A stretch of DNA of 64,000 bases from Corynebacterium afermentans subsp. afermentans (GCF_030408355.1 NZ_CP046606.1:1860001-1924000); one strand, 5' to 3'; shown: positions 27,381 through 41,985, numbered from the stretch's first letter. Numbers and translations: made by a program. Notes: generated from the letters alone by a model not told the origin.

Positions 27381-29006
27381 TTAGTTGTCCAAAACTTCAG
27401 AAACGAGCGCCTGTGCCTCCTCTTGCACCTGCTTCAAATGCGCGTCGCCCTTGAAGGACTCGGCGTAGATCTTGTACTTGTCCTCGGTGCCAGAGGGCCG
27501 CGCGGCGAACCACGCGTTTTCAGTGGTCACCTTCAGCCCGCCGATGGCGGCACCGTTGCCGGGAGCTTCAGTCAGCTTTGCGACGATAGCTTCGCCCGCC
27601 AACGCATCCGCCGCGACCTGGTCCGCCGACAGCGCTTTGAGCTTGGCCTTTTCTTCGCGGCCGGCCGGGGCGTCGATGCGCGCGTAGGCCGAGGCACCGT
27701 ACTCAGTCTCGAGCTCCGCGTAGCGCGCGGACGGGGTTTTACCGGTCACGGCGGCGATCTCCGCGGCGAGCAGGTCCATAATCAACCCGTCCTTGTCGGT
27801 GGACCAGACGGTGCCGTCCTTGCGCAAAAACGACGCGCCGGCAGATTCTTCCCCGCCGAAGCCGATCGTGCCGTCGATAAGCCCCGGCACAAACCACTTG
27901 AAGCCGACAGGCACCTCCACCAGCTCGCGGCCGAGCGATGCGACCACGCGGTCGATCATGGAGGACGAGACCAGCGTCTTGCCCACCGCGGTGCCATCCG
28001 CCCAGCCGTCGCGGTGGCTGAATAGGTACTCGATGGCCACGGCCAGGTAGTGGTTCGGGTTCATCAAACCGGCGTCCGGGGTGACAATGCCGTGGCGGTC
28101 CGCGTCGGCGTCGTTGCCGGTGGCCAGATCGAACTTGTCTCGGTTGTGCACCAGCGAGGCCATGGAGTTCGGGCTGGAGCAGTCCATGCGGATCTTGCCG
28201 TCGGTGTCCAGCGTCATAAACCGCCAGGTGGCGTCCACGTGCGGGTTGACCACCTCGAGGTTCAGCCCGTAACGCTCGCCGATCGCACCCCAGTAGTCCA
28301 CGGACGCACCGCCCATCGGGTCAGCGCCGATGTGCAGGCCGGACGCCTTGATCGCGTCCATGTCCACCACGTTGCCCAGGTCGGAAACGTAGTGGTCGAG
28401 GTAGTCGAACTTCCCGGCGCGCTCGTCCAGCACGCCAGTGACAGGGGTGCGCTTCACACCGTCGAGGCCTGCGGCGATGTACTCGTTGGCGCGCTTGGCA
28501 ATCCAATCCGTCGCCTCCGCCGGCGCCGGGCCGCCGGTGGGCGGGTTGTATTTGAAACCGCCGTCGCGCGGCGGGTTGTGGGACGGGGTCACCACAATGC
28601 CGTCGGCCTTGCCGCTGGTGTGGGTCAGGATGGCGTGGGAGACGGCCGGGGTGGGAGTGTAGCGCCCTTTAGCGTCGACAAGCACCGGCACCCCATTGGC
28701 GATGAGCACCTCGATCGCGGAGACCATCGCCGGCTCGGACAGGGCGTGGGTGTCGCGGCCGATGTAGACCGGCCCGTCGATGCCCTCGCCGCGGCGGTAG
28801 TCCACGATCGCCTGCGTGGTGGCCAGGATGTGCGCCTCGTTGAACGCGTTGTCCAGGGACGAGCCGCGGTGGCCGGAGGTGCCGAAGGCGACCTGCTGGT
28901 CCGGGTTGTCCGGGTCGATGTCGCGGGTGTAGTAGGCGGTGATCACCTCGGCGATGTCGATGAGGTCGTCCTCGCGGGCGGGCTGTCCGGCGCGTTGGTG
29001 TGCCAT
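27381..29006 (-). CDS. pgm: Phosphoglucomutase (alpha-D-glucose phosphate-specific)
   Basis: A 541-residue enzyme that interconverts glucose-1-phosphate and glucose-6-phosphate, linking glycolysis to glycogen, trehalose and cell-wall sugar synthesis. The early loop [10 protein letters not shown] (41-50) is present, the phosphoserine is Ser142 in VVTPSHNPP, the metal loop is [10 protein letters not shown], and the sugar loop [14 protein letters not shown] follows. The C-terminal phosphate loop is in [14 protein letters not shown]. Length and motifs fit the bacterial alpha-specific group. It is first in an operon with the MauE-like and DsbA-like genes. Confidence 0.96.
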   Translation of the reverse strand: MAHQRAGQPAREDDLIDIAEVITAYYTRDIDPDNPDQQVAFGTSGHRGSSLDNAFNEAHILATTQAIVDYRRGEGIDGPVYIGRDTHALSEPAMVSAIEVLIANGVPVLVDAKGRYTPTPAVSHAILTHTSGKADGIVVTPSHNPPRDGGFKYNPPTGGPAPAEATDWIAKRANEYIAAGLDGVKRTPVTGVLDERAGKFDYLDHYVSDLGNVVDMDAIKASGLHIGADPMGGASVDYWGAIGERYGLNLEVVNPHVDATWRFMTLDTDGKIRMDCSSPNSMASLVHNRDKFDLATGNDADADRHGIVTPDAGLMNPNHYLAVAIEYLFSHRDGWADGTAVGKTLVSSSMIDRVVASLGRELVEVPVGFKWFVPGLIDGTIGFGGEESAGASFLRKDGTVWSTDKDGLIMDLLAAEIAAVTGKTPSARYAELETEYGASAYARIDAPAGREEKAKLKALSADQVAADALAGEAIVAKLTEAPGNGAAIGGLKVTTENAWFAARPSGTEDKYKIYAESFKGDAHLKQVQEEAQALVSEVLDN

Positions 29007-29115
29007 GGGAATACTCCTTGTGTCTCAGGCAGAGTCCTTCCCACCATCATCGCCCGTGAATGTTTTTCCTGCCACCTATATATTATTCACCGCGCTGTAT
29101 GTTTTACTTCTGTTC

Positions 29116-30534
29116 ATGGCTGACAACTTGAACAACATCCTCAGTGCTATCTCCACCTTTGTCTGGGGACCGTTCCTGCTCATCCCTCTGCTGCTGGGCA
29201 CCGGCCTGTTTTTGACCGTACGCCTGCGCGGCATCCAGTTCCGCACCCTCGGCCGCGCCACCCGCCACGCCTTCGTGGACAAGTCCGAGGAAGGCGCGGG
29301 CGACATCTCCAACTACCAGGCGCTGACCACCGCCCTGGCCGCCACGGTGGGCACCGGCAACATCGTCGGCGTGGCCACCGCGATCTCCATCGGCGGGCCC
29401 GGCGCGCTGTTTTGGATCTGGCTCACCGGCATCGTCGGCATGGCCTCGAAGTACTCCGAGGCATACCTGGGCGTGCGTTTCCGCACCACCGACAAGAAAG
29501 GCAAGCAGCAGGGCGGGCCCCACGAGTACTTAAAAACCGGTGTCGGCGGCCGCTTCGGTAAATTCCTCGCTGCGGCGTTTACCCTGTTCACCATCTTCGC
29601 CTCCTTCGGCATCGGCAACCTCGCCCAGGGCAACTCCATCGCCGCGGGCATGAACGACGCCTTCGGCATCAGCGCGAACGTCGCCGGCGTGATCATCTTC
29701 TTCGCCGTCGGCGCGGCCGTGCTCGGCGGCATCGAGGGCATCGGCAAAATCACCGCGGCGTTCGTGCCGCTGATGATCGTCATCTACGTCGGCGGCGGCA
29801 TCACCGCGCTGGCGCTGATGGCGGACCGGGTGCCGGCGGCCATCACCACCATCTTCACCGACGCGTTCACCGGCACCGCAGCCACCGGCGGTTTCGTCGG
29901 CTCCGGCATCATGCTGGCCATCCAGTTCGGCGTGGCCCGCGGCATCTTCTCCAACGAGTCCGGCATGGGCTCCGCCGCAATCGCCGCCGCGGCCGCGAAG
30001 ACGCAGCACCCGGCGCGCCAGGCGCTGGTGTCCATGACCCAGACGTTCATCGACACCATCTTGGTTGTCACGATCACCGGCCTGGTCATCGTCACCGCCG
30101 GCACCTGGGACATGGGCCGCGACCAGGCCGCGATCATGACCGCCACCGCCTTCGAGACGGCCCTGCCCGGCGAGTGGGGCAGCCTGATCGTCTCCGTCGC
30201 CCTGATCTTCTTCGCGTTTTCCACCATCCTGGGCTGGTCCTACTACGGCGAGCGCGCCATCGTGGCACTGTTCGGCGACTGGGCGTCCATCCCCTACCGC
30301 ATGTTCTTCACTGCCCTGTCGTTTGTCGGCGCGGTGGCGTCGCTGGAGCTGGCGTGGACGTTCTCCGACCTGTCCAATGGGCTGATGGCCATCCCGAACC
30401 TCATCGGTCTGCTCATCCTGTCGGGCTTGGTGGTGCGCGAGACCCGCGAGTACCTCGCCTGGGACCCGAAGCTGACTAAGACGCCGGAAGAGGTCGCCGA
30501 CTTCGTGGAACGCCAGCAGATGGACTGGCGATAG
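29116..30534 (+). CDS. Sodium:alanine/amino acid symporter (AGCS family)
   Basis: A 472-residue membrane protein with about eleven hydrophobic segments. The AGCS signature is TVGTGNIVGVATAISIGGPG at about 77-96, and the conserved SNESGMGSAAIAAAAAKT and FSTILGWSYYGERA segments follow. Family members import alanine or glycine with sodium. ATG 29116 is chosen by homology, since MADNLNNILSAIS precedes the first helix; no Shine-Dalgarno is visible. The stop is ten bases before crcB and overlaps a TAGACT hexamer that may serve the downstream genes. Confidence 0.93.
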   Translation: MADNLNNILSAISTFVWGPFLLIPLLLGTGLFLTVRLRGIQFRTLGRATRHAFVDKSEEGAGDISNYQALTTALAATVGTGNIVGVATAISIGGPGALFWIWLTGIVGMASKYSEAYLGVRFRTTDKKGKQQGGPHEYLKTGVGGRFGKFLAAAFTLFTIFASFGIGNLAQGNSIAAGMNDAFGISANVAGVIIFFAVGAAVLGGIEGIGKITAAFVPLMIVIYVGGGITALALMADRVPAAITTIFTDAFTGTAATGGFVGSGIMLAIQFGVARGIFSNESGMGSAAIAAAAAKTQHPARQALVSMTQTFIDTILVVTITGLVIVTAGTWDMGRDQAAIMTATAFETALPGEWGSLIVSVALIFFAFSTILGWSYYGERAIVALFGDWASIPYRMFFTALSFVGAVASLELAWTFSDLSNGLMAIPNLIGLLILSGLVVRETREYLAWDPKLTKTPEEVADFVERQQMDWR

Positions 30535-30544
30535 ACTCGCAGCC

Positions 30545-30886
30545 GTGGACACATTCCGGACAGCATTGCTGATTGGCCTCGGGGCGGGCCTTGGGGCCGT
30601 CGTCAGGCACCTTGTTGTGCTCTATGGCGCCGCACCCGGCACCACCGCGGCGCTCGCACTGACCTTCGCCGTCAACATCGCAGGCTGCTTCGCCATGGGC
30701 GCGTGGAAACCGGGCCCAGTGTGGGGCACCGGGTTTTTGGGCGGCTTCACCACCTTCTCCGCGATTTCGGTGGCGGCGATGCAGTCGGAGGCGATCATCG
30801 CGCTGGTCATCATTGCACTTAGCTTTGCGACGTCTATAGTTTCCTACCTTCTCGGCCACACCCTCCGGGAGCGCCGCCATGGCTAG
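30545..30886 (+). CDS. crcB: Fluoride channel CrcB/Fluc, first copy (A type)
   Basis: A 113-residue four-helix protein of the fluoride channel family, which exports fluoride as a dual-topology dimer. The motifs are close to consensus: GAGLGAVVRHLV, LTFAVNIAGCFAMG with the pore Asn, and GFLGGFTTFSAIS with the paired Phe and the central sodium-site region. The start is GTG, seven bases after TAGACT, so it may have its own leaderless promoter inside the symporter gene end. It overlaps the next crcB by eight bases. Confidence 0.93.
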   Translation: MDTFRTALLIGLGAGLGAVVRHLVVLYGAAPGTTAALALTFAVNIAGCFAMGAWKPGPVWGTGFLGGFTTFSAISVAAMQSEAIIALVIIALSFATSIVSYLLGHTLRERRHG

Positions 30887-31247
30887 CTGGCTCGGATTGG
30901 CACTCACCCTCGCCGTGGTGTTCGCCGGCGGCGTGCTCGGCGGCATGTCCCGGTTCGCCTTAACGAAGCTGATCGGCAACGCCCACGCCGCCACCTTCGC
31001 CGCCAACACCGTGGCCTGCGCCGTAGCCGGTTTCGCCGCCACCGCCCCAATCGCGTGGCAGATCGCGCTCGGCGCAGGCTTCGCCGGCGCGCTTTCCACC
31101 TGGTCCACGCTGGCGCGTGAGCTCGGCGACCTGATCGCCGCCGGGCGCCACCGTGAAGCACTTCGCTACGCGCTGTGCACGGCGGTGCTGGGCATCGTCG
31201 CCGTCTGGTTCGGCATGCGCTGGGGCCTTCGCGCCTTCGCCGGATAG
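30879..31247 (+). CDS. crcB: Fluoride channel CrcB/Fluc, second copy (B type)
   Basis: A 122-residue four-helix protein. Its motifs are degenerate relative to the first copy: GGMSRFALTKL keeps the Arg, ATFAANTVACAVAGF keeps the pore Asn, and GFAGALSTWSTLARE replaces the GGFTTFS box. Such pairs usually form heterodimers, with each gene giving one orientation. ATG overlaps the previous gene's TAG (ATGGCTAG), so translation is coupled. Confidence 0.9.
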   Translation: MASWLGLALTLAVVFAGGVLGGMSRFALTKLIGNAHAATFAANTVACAVAGFAATAPIAWQIALGAGFAGALSTWSTLARELGDLIAAGRHREALRYALCTAVLGIVAVWFGMRWGLRAFAG

Positions 31248-31266
31248 GGCGCTAAGGTGGACAAAT

Positions 31267-31617
31267 GTGCAGTTCGATGACCTAACAACCGGCCTTTCCG
31301 TGGCGTTGGGCGCGGGGCTTGGAGCTGTCGCACGCTACCTGGTCCTCATCTGGGTTAGCCCCACCACGCCCGAAGCCCTCGCGCTGACCGTCACCTCTGC
31401 GGTGAACCTGGTCGCCTGCTTTGCCATGGGCCTGTTCCAACCCGGCCCGTTCTGGGGCGTGGGCTTCCTCGGCGGGTTTTCCACCCTGTCCGCTGTTTCC
31501 CTGACCGCGGTGTCGGATTCGCCGGTGTGGGCCGGATTCATCATCGCGCTCAGCCTCACCACCGCCACCCTGGCCTGGATGGCCGGCGACGCCACCCGGG
31601 GACACCGGCATGCCTGA
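31267..31617 (+). CDS. crcB: Fluoride channel CrcB/Fluc, third copy (A type)
   Basis: A 116-residue paralogue of the first copy, sharing GAGLGAVARYLV, AVNLVACFAMG and GFLGGFSTLSAVS, and a PGPFWG segment equivalent to PGPVWG. GTG 31267 is chosen because AAGGTGG lies seven bases upstream; the gap from the second copy is 19 bases. It overlaps the fourth copy by eight bases, repeating the arrangement of the first pair. Confidence 0.92.
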   Translation: MQFDDLTTGLSVALGAGLGAVARYLVLIWVSPTTPEALALTVTSAVNLVACFAMGLFQPGPFWGVGFLGGFSTLSAVSLTAVSDSPVWAGFIIALSLTTATLAWMAGDATRGHRHA

Positions 31618-31963
31618 CCTGTTGCCTCTACTCATCGGAGTTGTGGCCGTGTTCATCGGCGGAATGCTAGGCGGGTTTGCCCGCTGGGTACTCATGCGCC
31701 AGATCCACAGCACGCTTGCGTCCACTTTCGCGGCGAACGTCTCGGCGGCCGCAGTCATCGGCTTCGCGGTGGCAGCGCCGGGCGTGTTGCGCGTCGGCAT
31801 CGGTGTGGGTTTCGCAGGTGCCCTGTCCACCCTGTCCATGCTCGCGCGGCAGCTCGGGGAGATGGCAAAGGCCGGCGAGTTCGTCCTGGCCGCGAAGTAC
31901 GGCGTGGGCACCGCCCTGGCCGCCATCGCCGCCTCCGCGGTCGGCGTGTACGGCTTCGGGTGA
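31610..31963 (+). CDS. crcB: Fluoride channel CrcB/Fluc, fourth copy (B type)
   Basis: A 117-residue paralogue of the second copy. It has GGFARWVLMRQI, STFAANVSAAAVIGF and GFAGALSTLSMLARQLGEM, all clearly related to the B-type copy. The start overlaps the third copy (ATGCCTGA). It ends eight bases before the stop of the convergent ABC permease gene. Together the four genes look like a tandem duplication of an A-B heterodimer pair. Confidence 0.9.
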   Translation: MPDLLPLLIGVVAVFIGGMLGGFARWVLMRQIHSTLASTFAANVSAAAVIGFAVAAPGVLRVGIGVGFAGALSTLSMLARQLGEMAKAGEFVLAAKYGVGTALAAIAASAVGVYGFG

Positions 31964-31970
31964 GCCCCCC

Positions 31971-34499
31971 CTACTCCGCGATCGCGTCCAGCGGCGGCGT
32001 CTTCGCGGCCCTGCCGGCCGGCCACACCGCGGCCAACAAACCGACGACAAACGAGCCGCCAAGCACGGTGCCGATGAGCGGCCACGGGACCACGATCGTC
32101 GTTAAGCCTTTCGCCTCAAGGACAGTAAGGAACGCCCACCCCAAACCGAGCCCCAACAGCACGCCGAGGATCGCGCCATAGACCGTCATCTGCACCGACT
32201 CGAGCGTGATCATCGTCCGGATCTGGCGGCGCTGCGTGCCCACCGCGCGCAACATGCCGATCTCCTGGCGGCGCTCTATCACCGACAGCGTCAGCGTGTT
32301 CACAATGCCCAGCACCGCAATCACCACCGCCAGGGACAGCAGCGCATAGAGGATGAACAGCATCTGGTCGATCATGGCGGAGACCTCGCCGGCCATATCC
32401 TGCGTGGAGCGCACCTGCACCACAATGTCGTGGCGCACCAGCTCCTCGAGGTTGGCGCGCAGCTGGTCCTCGTCCACCGTGCCGTCGTTGTTCACACCGA
32501 TCATGAGGATCCGGCCCGTGCCGCGCGCGCCCGTGGCGGCGGCCGCCTCGTCGGAAACCACAAACGACTGCAAGATATTTGACGGCGCAAACAGCCCGCC
32601 CAGGGTTGCCTGAACCGACTCCCCGCTGGGCCCGGCGACAGTCAACGTGTCGCCGACGCGCCAGCCGTGCTCCTGCGCCAGCGGCTCGGGCGCGATGATG
32701 GTGTTGCCGTCCAGGCTGGAGCTCCCCGCAACCATGTCCAGGGTGATCAGGTCCGCCGGGTCGCCGCGCAGCACGTCGGTGACGCCGAAACCGCCGAGCT
32801 GGTAGCCGAACTGCCCGTCCACCGAGATCGGCGCCTGGGTGTAGGCGGCTGTCTCGCCAGCGCCCTCGACCGATTGCAGGCGCTCCGGCAGGTCCTCCGG
32901 CAGCGGGAACACCCCGTTCTGCGGTCCGGAGAGCACGAAGTCCGCGGACACCTCGCTGGTGGCGACGTCATCCACCGAGCGCTTCATCGACGCGCCCAGC
33001 ATGCCAATCACCGTCACAAGCGCAATGCCCAGCATCAGTGCAAACGCCGTGGTGGCGGTGCGGTGCGGGTTGCGGCGCGTGTTTGTGGAGGCGAGTGTGC
33101 CCACCGCGCCGAACGGCGCGCCGATGACCCTGCCCAGCGGCGGCACCACCGGCAAGCTCAGCGCCGGGCCGGACAAGAACAGGCCGGTAATCGCAGCCAG
33201 CGCCGCCGCCCCCACCAGGGCCGCTCGGCGCCCGGTCGGTCCGTCGTCCCAGCCCATCGCGTACACCGCGGCGGCCACGCCCGTGGCCACCAGGACAAGA
33301 CCCGCGACAGTGCGCCAACGCAGCGGCTGCGGCGTGGCGGCCTCGCTGGAACGCATCGCCTCCACCGGCTTGACCTGCCCCGCCTTGCGCGCCGGCGCCA
33401 GGGCTGAGAGCACCGTCACCAGCGTGCCCACCACAATCGGCACTACCACCGCGCGCACGGACAGGCCCGTACCCGCATCCGGTAGCGGCATGCCGTAGCG
33501 CGCCATCGCCACCCGGATCAGCGCCACCAGCCCCACGCCACCGGCGACGCCGAGCGCAGAGCCAATCACACCCACCAGGGCGGACTCGAACGCCACCGAG
33601 CGGGTGATCTGCCCGCGCGCGGCCCCCAGCGCGCGCAGCAGCGCGAACTCGCGGGTACGCTGCGCCACGATCATGGAGCAGGTGTTCGCAATGAGGAACG
33701 TCCCCACCAACAAGCCCACCAGGCCGAACGCGACCAAAAAGTAGCTGACAAAGCTCAGGCCATCCCGAATCTGCTGGGAGATTTCTTCGGCCACATCCGC
33801 GCCCGCGCGCACCTCCAACTCAGGAAACTCGCTTTTCAACCTATCGACGACCCCCTGTCCCCCATCCACCGTCACCGCCGGCACCGACGCGCCATCCCGG
33901 TACACGTCAAGGTATGCCTGCTCCCCCACCCGCAGCACCAGCGACGTTTCCTGCGCCAGCGGGTCCTCATACAACCCCGTGACGGTGAACTCGTTGCGCC
34001 CGTCCTTGTCTACCACGATGAGCTTCTCGCCCATCTCGATGCCGTACTTCTGCGCGCCGTTCGCGTTGACGGCGATGTCGCCGGCGGCGGTGGGAGCGGA
34101 GCCGTCGATAAGCAAAGGCGCCCTTCCCACTGCCTCACCTTCGCCGTAGAAAGGCATGAGGCGCGAGGTTCCGAGTTGCGTCTGAATCGCAACTTCATCT
34201 TGCCTAGCGACGACCACAGGAACATCCACGAACACATTCACCCGATCGACGCCCTCGGTGCCCCTGATGGCGTCGAACGTGTCCCTATCGATGCTGCCCT
34301 CGGTCGGGCGCACCACCGCATCCACGTCCTCGAGCGCCGTGTCCACCGCAGAATCGAACGTGGCGGACAGCATGTTCGTGAACATCAGCGCACCCGACAG
34401 GAACGCCGTGCCCAGCACAACTGCCAGCACCGTCAGCGCGAGTCGCAGCTTGTGCGCTGCGACGTTGCGCAGCGAGACCTTCGTCAGCGTGTCGGCCAT
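31971..34499 (-). CDS. FtsX-like ABC transporter permease
   Basis: An 842-residue permease with two FtsX domains. A first helix at about 15-37 is followed by a large extracellular MacB-like domain, three helices at about 250-380, two central helices, a second extracellular domain and three C-terminal helices ending near LLAAVWPAGRAAKTPPLDAIAE. The motif RRQEIGMLRAVGTQRRQIRTM is the coupling region of this family. The layout matches lipoprotein- or peptide-export systems of the MacB/LolCDE superfamily. The substrate is unknown. Its ATG directly follows the ATPase stop codon (TAGATG). Confidence 0.92.
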   Translation of the reverse strand: MADTLTKVSLRNVAAHKLRLALTVLAVVLGTAFLSGALMFTNMLSATFDSAVDTALEDVDAVVRPTEGSIDRDTFDAIRGTEGVDRVNVFVDVPVVVARQDEVAIQTQLGTSRLMPFYGEGEAVGRAPLLIDGSAPTAAGDIAVNANGAQKYGIEMGEKLIVVDKDGRNEFTVTGLYEDPLAQETSLVLRVGEQAYLDVYRDGASVPAVTVDGGQGVVDRLKSEFPELEVRAGADVAEEISQQIRDGLSFVSYFLVAFGLVGLLVGTFLIANTCSMIVAQRTREFALLRALGAARGQITRSVAFESALVGVIGSALGVAGGVGLVALIRVAMARYGMPLPDAGTGLSVRAVVVPIVVGTLVTVLSALAPARKAGQVKPVEAMRSSEAATPQPLRWRTVAGLVLVATGVAAAVYAMGWDDGPTGRRAALVGAAALAAITGLFLSGPALSLPVVPPLGRVIGAPFGAVGTLASTNTRRNPHRTATTAFALMLGIALVTVIGMLGASMKRSVDDVATSEVSADFVLSGPQNGVFPLPEDLPERLQSVEGAGETAAYTQAPISVDGQFGYQLGGFGVTDVLRGDPADLITLDMVAGSSSLDGNTIIAPEPLAQEHGWRVGDTLTVAGPSGESVQATLGGLFAPSNILQSFVVSDEAAAATGARGTGRILMIGVNNDGTVDEDQLRANLEELVRHDIVVQVRSTQDMAGEVSAMIDQMLFILYALLSLAVVIAVLGIVNTLTLSVIERRQEIGMLRAVGTQRRQIRTMITLESVQMTVYGAILGVLLGLGLGWAFLTVLEAKGLTTIVVPWPLIGTVLGGSFVVGLLAAVWPAGRAAKTPPLDAIAE

Positions 34500-35327
34500 C
34501 TAGTCCTCCATGCCAGCCATGACGCGGAGGATGGAATCCATGTCCGGGTCGCGCATCTCGTCGACGATGTTGCCGTCACGCAAAAACACCACCCGGTCGG
34601 CATAGGACGCAGCACGGGCATCATGCGTGACAATGACCACCGTCTGCCCGTCCTTATCCACCGCCGTGCGGAGAATCTCCAGGACCTCGCGCGACGCGTT
34701 GGAATCCAGGTTCCCCGTCGGTTCGTCGCCGAAAATCAACTCAGGGCGGCTCACCAACGCGCGGGCGCAGGCGACGCGCTGCTGCTGGCCTCCCGACAGC
34801 TCCGCCGGGCGGTGATCCAGGCGCTTGGCTAGGCCGAGGCGCGCAGTAACCTCATCGAACCACGCCTGGTCAACCTTGCCGCCCGCAATGCTCGTGGGCA
34901 GCGTGATGTTCTCAGCGGCGGTGAGAGTGGGAACCAGGTTGAAGGACTGGAAGATGAATCCGAGGCGGTCGCGCCTCAGTGTCGTGAGCTCCTTGTCATT
35001 CAGCTCCGACAGATCTGTCTCCCCGATGTACGCCGACCCCGTGGTGGCGGAGTCAAGCCCCGCCATCACGTGCATGAGCGTCGACTTCCCCGAACCGGAC
35101 GGTCCCATAATCGCAGTGAACTCGTTACGGCCGAACTCGATATCGACGCCGTCGAGCGCTCTGACTTCGGTATCGCCCTTGCCATACGTCTTGACCAGCG
35201 ACACCGCTCGTGCCGCAGCCCCGCTCACTGCGGGTTCTGGCGTTCCTGTGCCGGGTGCACCTGTGTGGGGTGTTTCTGTCTCAAGGATCTCGTCCGAATC
35301 AGCCATCGAGGTTCGCCTCCCTGTCAT
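34500..35327 (-). CDS. ABC transporter ATP-binding protein (MacB/LolD type)
   Basis: A 275-residue ATPase with Walker [10 protein letters not shown], the Q-loop [11 protein letters not shown], the signature [15 protein letters not shown] and Walker [14 protein letters not shown], followed by the switch His in [10 protein letters not shown]. The [12 protein letters not shown] style is that of the MacB/LolD export family and fits the partner permease. Two starts are possible: ATG 35327 with GGAGG six bases before, and ATG 35306 with GGGAGG nine bases before; the difference is seven residues. An acidic, Pro/Gly/Thr-rich N-terminal extension precedes the domain. Confidence 0.93.
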   Translation of the reverse strand: MTGRRTSMADSDEILETETPHTGAPGTGTPEPAVSGAAARAVSLVKTYGKGDTEVRALDGVDIEFGRNEFTAIMGPSGSGKSTLMHVMAGLDSATTGSAYIGETDLSELNDKELTTLRRDRLGFIFQSFNLVPTLTAAENITLPTSIAGGKVDQAWFDEVTARLGLAKRLDHRPAELSGGQQQRVACARALVSRPELIFGDEPTGNLDSNASREVLEILRTAVDKDGQTVVIVTHDARAASYADRVVFLRDGNIVDEMRDPDMDSILRVMAGMED

Positions 35328-35393
35328 TCCGTTCCTCCGGGACTATACGCACCCGGTAAGGCGGGGAAGGTCGTTAGCTACTCCCTTGAAGAA

Positions 35394-36080
35394 TTCGTGG
35401 GTGTTCCCCAATGATGGGGGTCGGCAGGTTGTCCGCAATGCGGATGTTCGCGGCGGCGGCTTTCGTAAACGTTGACGGTCCAGCCGTTTTCGGCCGCTGG
35501 TTGCCCAGGTGGGAAATCGCGCGCTTTGTGTCAACTTTTACGAGACCGCCAGCTACATGGTCCGTGGGTAAGCACCCATTGTTGGTGCAGGCCCAGTTGT
35601 CCGCAATGCGGAGTTTGGTGGGGCCGGGCTTTCGTGGGTGTGCGCCAATGATGGGTGCATCTGGGGTTGTCCGCAATGCGGAGTGTGGACCGTACCTGGG
35701 TTGTTGTGGGTGCGTTGTTGGTCGAGTAGTGGAGGTCGAGTCCGTCGGTGTACGCGGGCGTACTCGACGTCCGGTACTCGACTTTCGCCCCACTGTCGGC
35801 GTCATCGTGGCTGCGTGTGCTGTCCCCGCGACCTATGTGGCCCCTAGTTGGCAGGTCGCGGCCCGCCGGGTGATTTCGCCCCGGGGATTTCATGGGTGTG
35901 CACCAATGATGGGTGCCACTGTGCTTGTCCGCAATGCGGAGTGAGGCCCGGGCACGGAATTGGTTGGTGTGCACCAATGATGGGTGCGGGTGTGGTTGTC
36001 CGCAAGGCGGAATTGCACCCCGGACTTTCGTGGGTAAGCGCCAATAGTTGGTGTATCTGGTGTTGTCCGCAATGCGGAGT
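35394..36080. repeat. Cluster of six 54-bp two-hairpin repeats
   Basis: Six units of exactly 54 bases lie at 35394-35447, 35561-35614, 35631-35684, 35889-35942, 35960-36013 and 36027-36080, all in one orientation. Each starts with TTCGTGGGTG or a close variant, contains a first stem-loop (GCACCAATGATGGGTGC in unit 4) and ends with a second, TTGTCCGCAATGCGGAGT. Unit 1 has CCCCAATGATGGGG in the first stem, a paired change that keeps base pairing. Spacers are 113, 16, 204, 17 and 13 bases. The 780-base gap between the ABC ATPase and the 5S terminator holds no convincing gene; peptides in all frames simply follow the repeat. Confidence 0.9.
35721..35782. repeat. Inverted repeat inside the 54-bp repeat cluster
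   Basis: GTCGAGTA and GTCGAGT on the left (35721-35741) are mirrored by GTACTCGAC twice on the right (35760-35782), giving an interrupted stem of about 17 pairs. It lies in the 204-base spacer between repeat units 3 and 4. Confidence 0.65.
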
Positions 36081-36110
36081 CTAGCCAGGTGGGTTCGGGC
36101 CAGGCATAGC

Positions 36111-36149
36111 AAAGCACCCGCCGCACCATCAGTGTTGGTGCGGCGGGTG
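36111..36149 (-). terminator. Terminator of the rRNA operon
   Basis: On the minus strand CACCCGCCGCACCA pairs with TGGTGCGGCGGGTG around an eight-base loop and is followed by CTTTG. It lies about 20 bases after the 5S gene. Confidence 0.9.
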
Positions 36150-36168
36150 TGTTGTGTGAAGTTGTTGG

Positions 36169-36285
36169 GTCGGCGGTAACCTACTCTCCCACTCCCTCCC
36201 GGGGGCAGTACCATCGGCGCGGGCGGGCTTAGCTTCCGGGTTCGGAATGGGACCGGGCGTTTCCCCGCCGCCATCAACCACCGAC
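36169..36285 (-). rRNA. rrf: 5S ribosomal RNA
   Basis: The minus strand contains the invariant 5S core CCCATTCCGAACCCGGAAGC and CGCCGATGGTACTGC, and the ends GTCGGTGGT and ACCGCCGAC pair in a terminal stem. The length is about 117 bases; exact ends are set by that stem. Confidence 0.95.
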
Positions 36286-36445
36286 ACACCTTTGGGGCAT
36301 GGTCGGCTGATTAACAATCAGCGTGATGCAATTATTGTTGGCCAACCGGTTGTATCGCCGGTGGTGTGTTGTGTCAGTGACTGCACAGTGGACGCAAGCA
36401 ACAAGCTTGTGTGTTTCTTCGCGGTGTTCACAACCTATTGGTGTG

Positions 36446-41434
<4,989 letters not shown>

Positions 41435-41762
41435 AAAACGTTTCAGAAAGAAACAGGCCGTGAAAAGCCCAATACCCAACCAAAAACAAACCAACCAACA
41501 CCCAAACAGGCGCCGGACTGGCAAAAATCCAAAAATTACAAGGTTCAACAACCGACCCCAACCCGACGGGGTTATAAAGCAGGGCCGATCAAAATACGTG
41601 AAACATGTTCAACCACACCCCACGCACACTATGAACCAAAAGATGACGCGATCCATCATTGGAATTCAACCACGCCACCACCGGCACACACCCAAAAAGG
41701 CGCACACCACACAGTGCACAAAAAGAGGCAGGCAAACACACCCACGCAACAAAAGTACATTG

Positions 41763-41790
41763 GCACACTATCGAGTTCTCAAACAACACC
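41763..41790 (-). promoter_or_regulatory. boxA-like antitermination element in the 16S leader
   Basis: On the minus strand GTGTTGTTTGAGAACTCGAT followed by AGTGTG is the highly conserved leader element found before actinobacterial 16S genes. Confidence 0.65.
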
Positions 41791-41930
41791 AGCACACCCA
41801 ACACCAACCCACACACAGTGAGCCAGCATCAAAGTGACTTTGGAATCTACCAGCGATTGTTTTCCTGCCCGCCACACAAACCGGAAAGAATCTCACCTTC
41901 CAGCGGGGCGTTGTCGGTCTCGCTGACTCG

Positions 41931-41958
41931 ATATAAGTTACACACACCCCACACACAA
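41931..41958 (-). promoter_or_regulatory. Putative rRNA operon promoter
   Basis: On the minus strand TTGTGT (41958-41953) and TTATAT (41936-41931) are spaced by 16 bases and would start transcription near 41924, about 490 bases before 16S. The rest of the 550-base leader between murA and 16S shows no gene. More promoters may exist closer to 16S. Confidence 0.45.
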
Positions 41959-41985
41959 CACAAACCCGCAGCGCACAGTCGGTTT

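Noticed and set aside
30535..30545. Fluoride riboswitch before crcB
   Set aside because: Only ten bases separate the symporter stop from the crcB start, and no riboswitch-like fold is visible.
35394..36080. CRISPR array
   Set aside because: Units are 54 bases with variable internal parts, spacers range from 13 to 204 bases, and no cas genes are nearby.
35531..36289. Open frame of about 252 codons on the minus strand over the repeat cluster
   Set aside because: The peptide merely repeats LRIADN and CTHHW-like words every 54-bp unit, runs into the 5S rRNA gene and has no ribosome site. It is a by-product of the non-coding repeats.
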